64,000 nucleotides of DNA. Origin: Pusillimonas minor. Lineage in GTDB: Bacteria; Pseudomonadota; Gammaproteobacteria; Burkholderiales; Burkholderiaceae_B. Position 1 is the first letter of the stretch; every line of letters starts with the position of its first letter. Of this stretch, positions 50,766 to 60,948 are shown in pieces. The stretch spans positions 212,026-276,025 of the forward strand of contig NZ_JACJUU010000004.1 of NCBI RefSeq assembly GCF_014237865.1, in the 5' to 3' direction. The translations under genes and the position numbers were made by a program. Under the pieces are notes generated by a model, which was not told the DNA's origin, ran no database searches, and saw nothing but the letters and a program-made list of their open reading frames with translations.

Positions 50766-51860
50766 GTGCTTATCTTGAGCCGCAATTTCTGCAGAGTCGG
50801 AGATCCATGTTGGGCAAATGAGCTAGTTCCAAAATTTCATCCCGGGGAAGGGATGGGGGTCGAAGTAAACAATTTAGTCATAAAGAGCTTTAAAGCGAGA
50901 GTTTTTATCGCAAGATCACCCGCAACGCGAGTAAAAAAATTTATTAGGACCACGTCGCACATGTTTTTAAGATATTCCTATCCGAGGGTAATCGCAAGTA
51001 AGGTCTTCCACAGCTTGCAAGGCAATGCAAAAAGCAATCCTTTTTTCAGCCTACTGAATTTTTTTAATCTAGAAAATATCGACCTGTTTTTGAGGCACTC
51101 CGGCAGACAGATATTTTGTCCCATATGCGGGGACTCGGCTCGAATGATGTATGACTTTCCTAATACCCAAAATCGAAAAGCACATCGAGTCGGGCTTCTC
51201 CGTGAAACCTTGCAGTGCCGAAAGTGCGGAGCTACCATGCGAAACCGAACGCTTGCACTGGAACTCTTGAATGTGCTCAACGGCCAAAGCAGTCACAAGA
51301 GCAGATCCATCAAAGAGCTTGTCAGTCAAAACACCCTGCCGCTTCGAGTACTAGAGACAGACTCATTTAGTTCTATCTCTAAACTACTTAAGAATGACTC
51401 AAATTTGGTGCGATCCAGCTACATACCTGGACTGCCATTTGGGACAGAAATAGAGGAGAATCGTTTCAATATCAACTTAGAAAAAATTGATTTCCCGGAC
51501 AATAGTTTTGATGTGATCTTGACTTCGGACGTAGCTGAACACATTCGGAATATTGATTCGGCGCATAGTGAGATCTATCGCGTACTACGCAAAGGTGGCA
51601 AGTACATATTTACCGTCCCATTTGATCCCGACTGCATGGGGCATCATATTCTTGTAGACACCACCCAAACGGTAGATGTTTACCTCGTCCCAAAGCAGCT
51701 TCATGGGGACCCACTAACCGGTGGAATATTGGCCTATAGAGTATTCGGTCAAAAGATATTTCGCGATCTAGAGTCCTTAGGCTTCTCCGTTGAATACTTG
51801 TCAACTGAGAGACCAGAGCTTGGCATCTTTGGTGGCGATGTGTTTATTGCACAAAAATAG
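50766..51860 (+). CDS. SAM-dependent methyltransferase with zinc-ribbon insert
   Basis: The frame gives up to 364 residues. A possible zinc ribbon, CPICGDSARM and, 35 residues later, CRKCGATMRNR, precedes a class I methyltransferase domain. That domain has IDFPDNSFDVILTSDVAEHI, EIYRVLRKGGKYIFTVPF and a late GHHILVDT. The usual GxGxG loop is weak. A role in modifying the repeat unit is likely from position. The GTG at 50766 is the longest start; ATG 50853 (MGVEVNNLV) is the first ATG and may be the true start. A+T-rich. Confidence 0.75.
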   Translation: MLILSRNFCRVGDPCWANELVPKFHPGEGMGVEVNNLVIKSFKARVFIARSPATRVKKFIRTTSHMFLRYSYPRVIASKVFHSLQGNAKSNPFFSLLNFFNLENIDLFLRHSGRQIFCPICGDSARMMYDFPNTQNRKAHRVGLLRETLQCRKCGATMRNRTLALELLNVLNGQSSHKSRSIKELVSQNTLPLRVLETDSFSSISKLLKNDSNLVRSSYIPGLPFGTEIEENRFNINLEKIDFPDNSFDVILTSDVAEHIRNIDSAHSEIYRVLRKGGKYIFTVPFDPDCMGHHILVDTTQTVDVYLVPKQLHGDPLTGGILAYRVFGQKIFRDLESLGFSVEYLSTERPELGIFGGDVFIAQK

Positions 51861-51933
51861 TCCACACTTATTTGTTTCTTATAGTTGGGCCTCTGAGGCT
51901 CCCCAGGATCGGGAGCAAGGAAAAATAACTGTT

Positions 51934-52863
51934 ATGCAAGTTCAAACATCGGGATCCACCCCATTGCTCGGAATTGTCACTGTCCTCTACAACAGCGATG
52001 ACGTTTTGCCAGGTTTCTTCGAAAGTTTGGAGGCCCAAGAAAAGCCTAATAATTTTCGCCTCTATGTGATTGACAACAGTACGCAGGATAGCGGCTGTCG
52101 CCTGTCTGAAACGCTGGCGAGTCGGCACAACATCGACACACAAGTCCACTTCAATAATGCCAACGTCGGCGTCGCCAAGGGCAACAATCAAGGCATTGAA
52201 CTTGCATTGGCCGACGGCTGCAAACAAGTGTTGCTGGCTAATAACGACACCGAATTCGGGCCTGACACGCTTAGGCTACTACAGAAAGCACTCGCCGATG
52301 GCAGCGAAAGGGCTGCCACACCCAAAATCATGTACCACGATAAGCCCGTGCGGCTCTGGTATGGAGGGGGTCACATCAACCCTTGGACCATGCGCACGCC
52401 CCACTACGGCATAGGCCAGATCGACCTCGGACAATGTGACACCGTAAAGCATGTTGGTTATGCGCCAACATGCTTCATGCTGCTAGATGCTACTGTCTTA
52501 CAGACAGTGGGGCGAATGGACGAGCAGTACTTTGTCTACTACGACGACACCGACTTCGTCTGGCGTATGACTTCATCCGGAATTCGTATCAGTTATGTCT
52601 CCAACGCGGTGGTGCTACATAAGGTGAGCAGCTTGACCGGAGGAGGTCATTCGCCCTTTTCCGTTTACTACACCAATCGAAATCGCATTTATTTCATCCG
52701 CAAGAATCTGCGAGGTTTTCAAAAGGCTTTCGCCCTATGTTACGTCCTACTTACCCGGTTACCGCAACTTGGCCGCATGCCTCTTGCGCTGGCAAGTCGA
52801 GGTTGGCAGGGGGTAAAGGATGGCTTCAAGATGCCCGTCCCCCGGTCTGTGCCGCCCCAATGA
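51934..52863 (+). CDS. Glycosyltransferase family 2
   Basis: The 309-residue protein has the GT-A fold of GT2 rhamnosyltransferase-like enzymes: GIVTVLYNSDDVLPGFFESL, NANVGVAKGNNQGIELAL, LLANNDTEFG (the DxD-type motif) and MDEQYFVYYDDTDFVWRM. Because rmlABCD is in the same locus, L-rhamnose is a good guess for the donor sugar. The ATG at 51934 is chosen; the frame extends upstream to 51790 into the methyltransferase end without family sequence. Confidence 0.88.
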   Translation: MQVQTSGSTPLLGIVTVLYNSDDVLPGFFESLEAQEKPNNFRLYVIDNSTQDSGCRLSETLASRHNIDTQVHFNNANVGVAKGNNQGIELALADGCKQVLLANNDTEFGPDTLRLLQKALADGSERAATPKIMYHDKPVRLWYGGGHINPWTMRTPHYGIGQIDLGQCDTVKHVGYAPTCFMLLDATVLQTVGRMDEQYFVYYDDTDFVWRMTSSGIRISYVSNAVVLHKVSSLTGGGHSPFSVYYTNRNRIYFIRKNLRGFQKAFALCYVLLTRLPQLGRMPLALASRGWQGVKDGFKMPVPRSVPPQ

Positions 52864-53024
52864 ATGGGTACGGTAGCTATTCGAGCCCATCGGCCCGCAT
52901 TTTGTTGCATGAGCCCCCTCTGCGAGTAGACGATAGTCGGTAGAATTTCGGAGCCTCCCTTATATGGAGTTTCCCTTGAAGAATAGCAGATTTACTCTTC
53001 CCCAACTACGTACGCGATTTTTAT

Positions 53025-54272
53025 ATGTCAATGAATGACAATTTTTGCTCGATAAGAATAGTATTTTCCCTACTGCTGATTTCTTTGTTGCCTCCATTTT
53101 TGATGGTTATGGGTAATCAATCATCTTTGGCGGTGGGGCTGTTACTTTGTTCTCTATTGGTGTTTTTAATAAATTTTAGGAATGTATATTTTAAATCATT
53201 AAAAATAAATTTAATTTATAAAATATTTTCTTTTGCATTTATTATTTTTTTTTATTGTGTGATTCCATATTTTTATTATGGGGATTCAAAGGCTCTAACT
53301 TTGATTCCATTTTTGCCTGTGCTTGCGGCTGCTTATTTGTTTTCAAGAACTTTGGTTTTCGCTTCGGAAATTGACCTCAATAAGTCTATTTTTTTTTGTT
53401 TTTTTATATTGATTTTTATTGGTTGGTTGGGGTTTTTTACAGGGGGGGGTGTTGGGCCCTATAGTGGTTATATCAAAGCTGTGCCGCCGTTTGCCGAGCA
53501 AAGTCATTATGCGTTGAGTGTTGGCTTTTTTGCCTTGAGCTCTCTACTTTTATCTGGTTTGTTTTTTTCTCTATTCATTATTTTTAATTTGTTTGTGTTG
53601 GCATTTTTATTTCCAAGTCTTACTCTGCTTTTATTTGCAATGATTTCTTTTTTGCTTTATTTTTTAAGGTTTGGAAAAAAGAGATTTGTTTTTTTTGTTG
53701 TTTTGTTTTGCTTATTGTTTTTTTCATTAATAAGCTGGATTTCTGCTAACATCCATTATTTTGGTGATCGCTTGAAATTTGATGCTGCAACTAATTTAAC
53801 AACGCTTGTATGGTTTCAGGGGTGGGACCTGGCTTATAGCAATCTTATAAGATCCTATGGGTTAGGTGTTGGCGCTCAGAGGTTGGGATTGTCTGAAGAT
53901 CAACTTGTGGGCACAACTTATGAAATTTATCGTTTGTATGGTGCGCAATATAATCTCGAGGATGGTGGCTTTCTTGCGTCTAAAATAATATCTGAATTTG
54001 GCGTCCTAGGGATTGTTTTTGTGCTTTATTGCTCGTGCAAAATATGCGGATATTTTTTAAAATTAGTTTCTTTTGGCGGACGTGATGCTAAGACCTTCGT
54101 TAATGATAAGGCTAAAATTTTTTATGGTTTATTGATTGCTTTTTTGGTGGAAATGTTTTTTCGTGGCTATGGTTATTATTCGCCAGGAGTTTTTTTGGCT
54201 CTTTCCGTTTCTATGGCTCTGTCGGAGCGCTCCAAGAAGTTGGCCGTGCGAAACTCTGCCTGTCAAGAATGA
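53025..54272 (+). CDS. Wzy-like O-antigen/capsule polymerase
   Basis: The 415-residue protein is almost all hydrophobic, with 10 or more membrane segments and one longer external loop (about 240-310, GVGAQRLGLSEDQLVGTTYE), as in Wzy proteins. No other polymerase is in view. It is strikingly A+T-rich with long T runs, unlike the flanks, and so is probably a recent import. It would join repeat units delivered by the Wzx-like flippase. A 160-base gap before it shows no gene. Confidence 0.8.
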   Translation: MSMNDNFCSIRIVFSLLLISLLPPFLMVMGNQSSLAVGLLLCSLLVFLINFRNVYFKSLKINLIYKIFSFAFIIFFYCVIPYFYYGDSKALTLIPFLPVLAAAYLFSRTLVFASEIDLNKSIFFCFFILIFIGWLGFFTGGGVGPYSGYIKAVPPFAEQSHYALSVGFFALSSLLLSGLFFSLFIIFNLFVLAFLFPSLTLLLFAMISFLLYFLRFGKKRFVFFVVLFCLLFFSLISWISANIHYFGDRLKFDAATNLTTLVWFQGWDLAYSNLIRSYGLGVGAQRLGLSEDQLVGTTYEIYRLYGAQYNLEDGGFLASKIISEFGVLGIVFVLYCSCKICGYFLKLVSFGGRDAKTFVNDKAKIFYGLLIAFLVEMFFRGYGYYSPGVFLALSVSMALSERSKKLAVRNSACQE

Positions 54273-54329
54273 TTTTTCCAGGTATTTTTCAAACCATCCA
54301 CCGATTTAGAAGGATGGTTTTAGGCTTAA

Positions 54330-55370
54330 ATGGGAGGCGCGGTGGTCGTATTTGATCGGATAATACGTTCTATCCAGAGAACAGGCGGTGCGTCTGTCTT
54401 GTTTAACGAGTTGTCATCTCGATTAAATAGGGATGGTATTGATTATCGTGAGTTCGGTTATGAACCGTCAGAGCTGTTGCGACCATTTTACGTGGAGGGA
54501 CGAAAGAGATACTTGGAGCGTTACAGAAATGCGATGGTGCCGCCGAGTATTCTTTCTGAGGGTACCGGAATATTTCATTCGACTTGTTATCGCCTACCTG
54601 CAAATGGTAGTTACAGGGTGGTTACCACTGTTCATGACTTTACGTATGAGCTTCACATTAAAGGTATCAAAGCGCTCGTTCATTCATGGCAAAAATATCG
54701 TGCCGTAAGGGGTTCTGATCACATAATATGTGTTTCCGAAAACACGAAGCGAGATTTGTTAAGTTACCTTCCAGATGTCGATGAAAGTAAAATAACGGTT
54801 GTTTATAACGGAGCCTCAGATATTTTTAGACCTCTTGCTAATGCTAGTCAGAAGCCATATGTGCTCTTTGTTGGGCAACGTAAAGGCTATAAGAATTTTA
54901 CATCTTTGGTTTCGGCAATGTCTAAGTTTCGAAAATTAGAGCTTGTTTGCGCCGGGGGCGGGGACTTTGCGGACCATGAGTTGGCTTTATTGCGTCATCA
55001 TTTGCAAGGTAGGTTTCGTCACGCAGGTTACGTTACCGATAGTGATTTAAATAGATTGTATTGTGAGGCATTTTGTTTGGTCTACCCTTCGTTGTATGAA
55101 GGGTTTGGGATACCGATAATAGAGAGTATGCGAGCGGGGTGTCCTGTAGTCGCTGTCAATACGTCTTCCATTCCAGAGGTTGCTGGCGATGCAGCTCTTT
55201 TGGTGGAAGATGGAGAAAGCGCAACATTGGCCATGGCGCTGGATAAATTACATGATAAGAACTATCGAGAGAATTTAATTGATAAGGGTTTAGTACAAGG
55301 ATCCCTATTTAGCTGGGAGAGATGCTTCCAGGAGACATTGAAAATTTATAATAGGGTTCATGCGTTGTGA
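54330..55370 (+). CDS. Glycosyltransferase family 4
   Basis: The 346-residue enzyme has the GT-B pattern: VVTTVHDFTYELHIKG, DHIICVSENTKRDLLSYLP, the donor-site region YVLFVGQRKGYKNF, and PSLYEGFGIPIIESMRAGCPVV with the E-x7-E pair of GT4. It transfers a sugar of unknown identity during repeat-unit assembly in the cytoplasm. A+T-rich like the polymerase before it. Its last bases overlap the acyltransferase start (GTGA). Confidence 0.92.
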   Translation: MGGAVVVFDRIIRSIQRTGGASVLFNELSSRLNRDGIDYREFGYEPSELLRPFYVEGRKRYLERYRNAMVPPSILSEGTGIFHSTCYRLPANGSYRVVTTVHDFTYELHIKGIKALVHSWQKYRAVRGSDHIICVSENTKRDLLSYLPDVDESKITVVYNGASDIFRPLANASQKPYVLFVGQRKGYKNFTSLVSAMSKFRKLELVCAGGGDFADHELALLRHHLQGRFRHAGYVTDSDLNRLYCEAFCLVYPSLYEGFGIPIIESMRAGCPVVAVNTSSIPEVAGDAALLVEDGESATLAMALDKLHDKNYRENLIDKGLVQGSLFSWERCFQETLKIYNRVHAL

Positions 55371-55909
55371 TTTATAAAATTTCATGGCTAATAAGAGCGT
55401 TACTCTACAAGTCATTTTTTTTTGAAATTGGTTTTTTAAGTTATTTGGGTAAGCCTAAGTATATTTACGGATTTCGTAAAATTAATATTGGAAGTAGGGT
55501 CCGTATTATGCCCGGCTTAAGATTTGAAGTCCATGGCGACGGGAAGTTGGTAATTTCGGATAATTGTTCAATTGGAAATGATCTTCATGTTGCCGCAGGT
55601 GGGCATTTAATAATATCTTCCGGCGCATTAATTTCTTCTTGTGTTCTGATTACTGACATTGATCACAATTATACCCAATTTGGTGTTCCGGTTTTTGATC
55701 AAGAAGTGAAAATTAATAAAACATTTATAGGTAGAAATGTTTTCATAGGAGCAGGTGCAAAAATTCTGGCTGGCACCTTCGTGGGAGATGGGTGCGTAAT
55801 AGGCGCTAATGCAGTAGTAAGAGGCCATTTCCCTGCAGGATCAGTAATTGTTGGTGCCCCTGCTAGGGTTCATAAAAGTTATGATCTAGTCAAGAAACAA
55901 TGGCATTGA
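55367..55909 (+). CDS. Left-handed beta-helix acetyltransferase
   Basis: The 180-residue protein shows hexapeptide repeats from about residue 60 (ISDNCSIGNDLHVAAGGHL, IISSGALISSCVLITDIDHN, IGRNVFIGAGAKILAG, VGDGCVIGANAVVRG) and the catalytic His in TDIDHN. It is a WcaF/NodL-type O-acetyltransferase acting on a sugar of the repeat unit. GTG start, overlapping the preceding gene by four bases, so made together with the GT4. It ends the A+T-rich cassette. Confidence 0.9.
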   Translation: MIYKISWLIRALLYKSFFFEIGFLSYLGKPKYIYGFRKINIGSRVRIMPGLRFEVHGDGKLVISDNCSIGNDLHVAAGGHLIISSGALISSCVLITDIDHNYTQFGVPVFDQEVKINKTFIGRNVFIGAGAKILAGTFVGDGCVIGANAVVRGHFPAGSVIVGAPARVHKSYDLVKKQWH

Positions 55910-56062
55910 TTGATATTTGAGTATTCAGGATCCGCGACTTTGTGTGTTTCGTTAAAAAATATTATCAGCATATCAAACTGATATGTCTATGGTTTATGTT
56001 CATCGATATTACCCGTAAGACGCGAGATTGAGGTCGCCGTGCCAATATAGTTGAACAGTATT

Positions 56063-57472
56063 ATGAAAATTACTCCCATCATCATTGCCGGTGGTTCAGG
56101 CACGCGCCTATGGCCACTATCCAGGCAGTTAAGGCCCAAACAGTTTCTAAGTTTGGGGCAAGAACCGTCCTCTATGCTGCAAGCCACCATAGCGCGTTTG
56201 CAAGGCATCCGCACTGGGCAACCGTGGGTCATCTGTAACGAGGCCCACCGTTTTATTGCGGCCGAGCAATTGCGGCAGTTGGGCGTGCAGGCCGGCATCT
56301 TGTTAGAGCCTGTGGGGCGTAATACAGCACCCGCCATTGCGTTAGCGGCGTTGCAGGCCTTGGCAGGCGATGACGACCCGGTATTGCTTGTATTGGCGGC
56401 CGACCACCTTATACAAGACACTGCTGCTTTTCAGCAAAGCGTTCAAGTGGCGTTGCCTTTAGCGCAGGCGGGCAAGTTAATTACCTTTGGCATCGTGCCT
56501 ACCGCGCCCGAAACGGGGTACGGCTATATTCAGCAAGGGGCGGCTGTAGGGCAGGGTGGGTACGTTGTACAGGGCTTTGTAGAAAAGCCCGACACTTCAA
56601 CCGCTCAGGCCTATATTGCCAGCGGTAGTTACTTATGGAACAGCGGCATGTTCATGTTCCGCGCCAGCCGTTATCTTGAAGAGCTGGAACGGTTTAGGCC
56701 AGATATCCTTTTAGCGTGCCGCCGGGCGCTGCAGGGTCGCACACAAGATGTAGACTTTACGCGTATAGATGCTGACGCCTTTGCCGCCTGCCCGGAAGAC
56801 TCCATTGATTACGCCGTTATGGAAAAAACGGACGCTGCCGTGGTGGTGCCATTAGACGCTGGCTGGAGCGATGTAGGGTCTTGGTCGGCCTTGTGGCAGG
56901 TAACCCAAAAAGATACCGCTGGTAATGTTTTTAAGGGCGATGTAGTAGGCCAATGTACATGCAACACGTATGTGCATGCCAATAGCCGCTTGGTGGCTAC
57001 CCTGGGTGTTGAAGATTTGGTGGTTGTTGAAACCGCAGATGCTGTTTTGGTGGCGCATAAAGACAAGGTGCAAGACATTAAGCTGGTGGTAGACGCCCTG
57101 AAGACGCAAGGGCGGCCCGAAGTGCTTAACCACAGGGAAGTGCAGCGCCCGTGGGGGCTGTACGATGCTATCGATACCGGCCACCGGTATCAGGTAAAGC
57201 GCATTACCGTAAACCCTGGCGCAAAGCTTTCGGTACAAATGCACCATCATCGGGCCGAACATTGGGTAGTGGTTAGTGGTACGGCCAAGGTCACTAATGG
57301 CGACAAAACCTATTTGGTCACCGAAAACCAGTCAACATATATTCCCATTGGGCAAGTACATGCCCTTGAAAACCCCGGTGTTATTCCGCTAGAGCTTATT
57401 GAAGTGCAATCGGGTTCGTACTTGGGCGAAGACGATATTGTGCGCTTCGAAGATAAGTACGGGCGAGCGTAA
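56063..57472 (+). CDS. manC: Mannose-1-phosphate guanylyltransferase (intact ManC)
   Basis: The 469-residue enzyme has an N-terminal nucleotidyltransferase ([47 protein letters not shown]). The C-terminal cupin-like part has [13 protein letters not shown] and [10 protein letters not shown]. It makes GDP-mannose from GTP and mannose-1-phosphate; larger copies of this type may also have phosphomannose isomerase activity. It returns to higher-G+C codon use. The start is ATG 56063; a TTG at 56051 is the only upstream alternative. A decayed relative lies at 44264. Confidence 0.95.
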   Translation: MKITPIIIAGGSGTRLWPLSRQLRPKQFLSLGQEPSSMLQATIARLQGIRTGQPWVICNEAHRFIAAEQLRQLGVQAGILLEPVGRNTAPAIALAALQALAGDDDPVLLVLAADHLIQDTAAFQQSVQVALPLAQAGKLITFGIVPTAPETGYGYIQQGAAVGQGGYVVQGFVEKPDTSTAQAYIASGSYLWNSGMFMFRASRYLEELERFRPDILLACRRALQGRTQDVDFTRIDADAFAACPEDSIDYAVMEKTDAAVVVPLDAGWSDVGSWSALWQVTQKDTAGNVFKGDVVGQCTCNTYVHANSRLVATLGVEDLVVVETADAVLVAHKDKVQDIKLVVDALKTQGRPEVLNHREVQRPWGLYDAIDTGHRYQVKRITVNPGAKLSVQMHHHRAEHWVVVSGTAKVTNGDKTYLVTENQSTYIPIGQVHALENPGVIPLELIEVQSGSYLGEDDIVRFEDKYGRA

Positions 57473-57484
57473 TTTTTTAAAGAC

Positions 57485-58549
57485 ATGGCGATACTCATTA
57501 CAGGTGGTGCCGGCTTTATAGGCAGTAATTTTGTTCTTGATTGGCTGGCAGGTTGCAACGAGCCCGTCGTTAACCTCGACAAACTCAGTTACGCAGGCAA
57601 TCTCGACAACCTTTCCGGGCTGCAAGGTGATGCCCGCCATATTTTTGCGCAGGGCGATATTGGCGACAGTGTTTTGGTGGCTGGGTTGTTAGCAAGGCAC
57701 CGGCCGCGCGCCGTGCTTAATTTTGCGGCCGAAAGCCATGTTGACCGGTCCATACACGGCCCCGAAGACTTTATTCAAACCAATATAGTGGGTACGTTTC
57801 GGTTGCTAGAAGCCGTGCGTGCTTACTGGGCTGCGTTGCCGCTTCAAGAACAGACACAATTTCGATTTTTGCATGTTAGTACAGACGAGGTTTACGGTAC
57901 GCTGGCGAAAGACGATGCCCCCTTCGCCGAAACCCACCGTGTTGAACCCAACAGCCCGTATTCGGCCAGTAAGGCCGCGTCAGACCACCTGGTGCGGGCC
58001 TGGCACCACACTTACGGCGTGCCGGTGTTAACCACCAACTGCAGCAACAATTATGGCCCCTATCATTTCCCGGAAAAACTCATTCCGTTAATGATCGTGA
58101 ATGCCCTGGCCGGCAAACCCCTGCCCGTGTACGGCGACGGCCAACAGATACGCGACTGGTTATACGTAAAAGACCATTGCAGCGCTATTAGGTGCGTGTT
58201 GGCGGGTGGTAAGGCAGGAGAAACCTACAACATTGGCGGCTGGAACGAAAAGCCTAACATTGAAATTGTTCAAACCGTTTGCGCTTTGCTAGACGAATTG
58301 CGCCCGCGTGCCGATGGCCAAAGCTACACCAGCCAAATAACCTTTGTGCAAGACCGCCCTGGTCACGACAGGCGCTATGCCATAGACGCGCGCAAGATAG
58401 AGCGCGAATTAGGTTGGCGCCCGGCAGAAACGTTTGAAACCGGCATACGCAAAACCGTGCAGTGGTACTTAAATAACCCCCAATGGGTGCAGCGTGTGCA
58501 AAGCGGCAGCTACCGTAACTGGGTGGCTAAACAGTACGGGGTGGCTTAA
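57485..58549 (+). CDS. rfbB: dTDP-glucose 4,6-dehydratase
   Basis: The 354-residue extended SDR has [16 protein letters not shown], the catalytic STDEVYG and [11 protein letters not shown], plus [14 protein letters not shown] and [16 protein letters not shown], all RmlB signatures. It converts dTDP-glucose to dTDP-4-keto-6-deoxyglucose, the second step to dTDP-rhamnose. Its TAATG end overlaps the rfbD start by one base. It opens the rmlBDAC set. Confidence 0.97.
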   Translation: MAILITGGAGFIGSNFVLDWLAGCNEPVVNLDKLSYAGNLDNLSGLQGDARHIFAQGDIGDSVLVAGLLARHRPRAVLNFAAESHVDRSIHGPEDFIQTNIVGTFRLLEAVRAYWAALPLQEQTQFRFLHVSTDEVYGTLAKDDAPFAETHRVEPNSPYSASKAASDHLVRAWHHTYGVPVLTTNCSNNYGPYHFPEKLIPLMIVNALAGKPLPVYGDGQQIRDWLYVKDHCSAIRCVLAGGKAGETYNIGGWNEKPNIEIVQTVCALLDELRPRADGQSYTSQITFVQDRPGHDRRYAIDARKIERELGWRPAETFETGIRKTVQWYLNNPQWVQRVQSGSYRNWVAKQYGVA

Positions 58550-59439
58550 TGCTAAAGCTGTTACTTACTGGCGCAAACGGGCAGGTTGGGTTCGAGCTGC
58601 GACGGTCTTTGGCCGTGCTGGGCGATGTGCTTGCCGTAGACCAGGCCCAATGCGACCTGTCAAACCCGGCAGCAATCCGCCAGCTGGTTCAAAACTACAG
58701 GCCCAATGTCATTGTTAACCCCGCAGCCTATACGGCAGTCGACCAGGCCGAGTCCAACCCTTTGGTTGCGTCGGCAGTTAACGCCGATGCCGTACAAGTG
58801 TTAGGGGAAGAGGCTCAAAAAATTGGCGCCCTGGTCGTACATTATTCAACCGATTATGTGTTCGATGGCCGCAAAGACGGGGCCTATACCGAGTTAGACC
58901 CTACCAACCCGCAAAGCGTATACGGAGCCACCAAACTGGCGGGCGAACTGGCCCTGCAAGCCACAGGTGCAAGACACCTTATTTTGCGCACCAGCTGGGT
59001 TGTTGGAGCGCACGGCGGTAATTTTGCCAAAACCATGATTCGTTTGGCTGCACAGCGCCACCAGTTAAGTATTGTGGCCGACCAATTTGGGGTGCCGACA
59101 TCGGCAGCGTTATTGGCCGACATTACCGCCCACCTGGTTCGCGAACACCAAACAAGCGGCGGGGAGGGGTTTACTTACGGTACCTACCACGCCGTAGCCG
59201 GCGGGGTGACAAATTGGCACGAGTACGCCTGTTATGTTATTGAGCGTGCCCGTGCTGCAGGCCGACCTGTTTTGGTGGCGCCCGACGCTATCTTGCCAAT
59301 TACAACAGCAGACTACCCCACGCCCGCGCAACGCCCGGCTAATTCGCGGTTGGCTACGGCCAAACTGCAGCAAACCTTTGGCTTGCATTTGCCCCATTGG
59401 CGTAGCGGGGTCGACCACATTTTGGACCAAATTCTTTAA
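58549..59439 (+). CDS. rfbD: dTDP-4-dehydrorhamnose reductase
   Basis: The 296-residue SDR has the N-terminal GANGQVGFELRRSL, STDYVFDGRKDG, YGATKLAGE and LRTSWVVGAHGGNF motifs of RmlD. It makes dTDP-L-rhamnose, the last step. It is translationally coupled to rfbB. Length is normal for RmlD. Confidence 0.97.
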   Translation: MLKLLLTGANGQVGFELRRSLAVLGDVLAVDQAQCDLSNPAAIRQLVQNYRPNVIVNPAAYTAVDQAESNPLVASAVNADAVQVLGEEAQKIGALVVHYSTDYVFDGRKDGAYTELDPTNPQSVYGATKLAGELALQATGARHLILRTSWVVGAHGGNFAKTMIRLAAQRHQLSIVADQFGVPTSAALLADITAHLVREHQTSGGEGFTYGTYHAVAGGVTNWHEYACYVIERARAAGRPVLVAPDAILPITTADYPTPAQRPANSRLATAKLQQTFGLHLPHWRSGVDHILDQIL

Positions 59440-59448
59440 GCAATAAAC

Positions 59449-60321
59449 ATGACGACACGTAAAGGCATTATTTTGGCGGGTGGCTCTGGCACCCGTCTGT
59501 ACCCGGTAACGCAGGCGGTAAGCAAGCAGTTAATGCCGGTGTACGACAAACCCATGATTTACTACCCGCTAAGCACCTTAATGCTTAGTGGCATACGCGA
59601 CATACTGGTTATTAGCACCCCGCAAGACACGCCCCGGTTTAGTAACTTGTTGGGCGACGGCAGCCAATGGGGGTTAAACCTGCAGTACGCAGTGCAACCC
59701 AGCCCCGACGGCCTGGCCCAGGCTTTTATTATTGGCAAGAACTTTATCAATAACCACCCCAGTGCGCTGGTGTTGGGCGACAACATTTTTTATGGACACG
59801 ATCTGGTCAAACAGCTGCATAGTGCCAATGCCCGCGCCAGTGGCGCCAGTGTGTTTGCCTACCACGTACACGACCCAGAGCGTTATGGCGTGGTCGAATT
59901 CAACAACCAGCAGCGCGCTATTAGTATTGAAGAAAAGCCCCCGGTACCTAAAAGCAATTACGCGGTAACGGGGTTGTATTTTTACGACCAACAGGTGTGC
60001 GACATTGCCGCCGGTATCCAGCCTTCGCCGCGTGGCGAGCTTGAAATTACCGATGTAAATAAACACTATCTGCAACAGGGGCAACTTAGCGTTGAAATTA
60101 TGGGGCGGGGGTTTGCCTGGTTAGATACAGGCACGCATGACAGCCTTCTAGAGGCCGCAAGCTTTATTGCCACGTTGCAAAAGCGCCAGGGCCTGCAAGT
60201 GGCCTGCCCCGAAGAAATTGCATACCGAAAAGGGTGGGTTTCTGCCGAACAGTTGGCAGAACTGGCGTCCCCCTTGTCTAAAAACGGTTACGGGCAATAT
60301 TTGCTTCGGTTGCTGAAGTAG
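59449..60321 (+). CDS. rfbA: Glucose-1-phosphate thymidylyltransferase
   Basis: The 290-residue enzyme has the start [20 protein letters not shown], the [14 protein letters not shown] segment, [11 protein letters not shown] and [20 protein letters not shown] of RmlA. It makes dTDP-glucose and is the feedback-controlled first step to dTDP-rhamnose. Ten bases follow rfbD. Confidence 0.97.
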   Translation: MTTRKGIILAGGSGTRLYPVTQAVSKQLMPVYDKPMIYYPLSTLMLSGIRDILVISTPQDTPRFSNLLGDGSQWGLNLQYAVQPSPDGLAQAFIIGKNFINNHPSALVLGDNIFYGHDLVKQLHSANARASGASVFAYHVHDPERYGVVEFNNQQRAISIEEKPPVPKSNYAVTGLYFYDQQVCDIAAGIQPSPRGELEITDVNKHYLQQGQLSVEIMGRGFAWLDTGTHDSLLEAASFIATLQKRQGLQVACPEEIAYRKGWVSAEQLAELASPLSKNGYGQYLLRLLK

Positions 60322-60331
60322 GGGAAGGGTA

Positions 60332-60883
60332 ATGCCATACACCGTAACACCAACCGCTATACCCGACGTGCTGGTTCTGGAACCTAAAGTCTTTGGCGAT
60401 GCGCGCGGGTTCTTTTTTGAAAGTTTTAACGCGCGTGACTTTGCCCAATCTACTGGGCTAGATGTTGTCTTTGTGCAAGACAACCACAGCAAGTCGGCAA
60501 AGGGTGTACTACGCGGGCTGCATTACCAAATTCAGCACCCGCAAGGTAAGCTGGTACGTGTGGTGCAGGGCGAAGTCTTTGATGTGGCGGTAGACATGCG
60601 CCAGTCGTCGCCCACCTTTGGGCAATGGGTGGGCGTTGTGTTAAACCACACTAACCATAAGCAACTATGGGTACCGCCAGGTTTTGCGCACGGGTTTGTT
60701 GTGTTAAGCGACACGGCCGAGTTTTTGTACAAAACAACCGATTACTGGTTCCCCGAGCACGAGCGCAGCTTGATGTGGAATGACCCAACGCTGGCCATTG
60801 AATGGCCGATAGATTTTGAACCCCGGCTGGCAGCGAAAGATGCCGAGGGTAAAGGGCTTACCGAGGCGGAAAGGTTCGCGTAA
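60332..60883 (+). CDS. rfbC: dTDP-4-dehydrorhamnose 3,5-epimerase
   Basis: The 183-residue cupin has the RmlC motifs DARGFFFESFN, FVQDNHSKSAKGVLRGLHYQ (catalytic His), GEVFDVAVDMR and WVPPGFAHGFVVLS. It carries out the third step to dTDP-rhamnose. Eleven bases after rfbA. A short gap then leads to the epimerase gene at 60949, which has less G+C. Confidence 0.97.
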   Translation: MPYTVTPTAIPDVLVLEPKVFGDARGFFFESFNARDFAQSTGLDVVFVQDNHSKSAKGVLRGLHYQIQHPQGKLVRVVQGEVFDVAVDMRQSSPTFGQWVGVVLNHTNHKQLWVPPGFAHGFVVLSDTAEFLYKTTDYWFPEHERSLMWNDPTLAIEWPIDFEPRLAAKDAEGKGLTEAERFA

Positions 60884-60948
60884 ATACGGTAGCGTTTGTT
60901 TTTGATGTTTTTGGTCCCCAAGCGGGGATAAGGGTTTAAGCAACTAGT

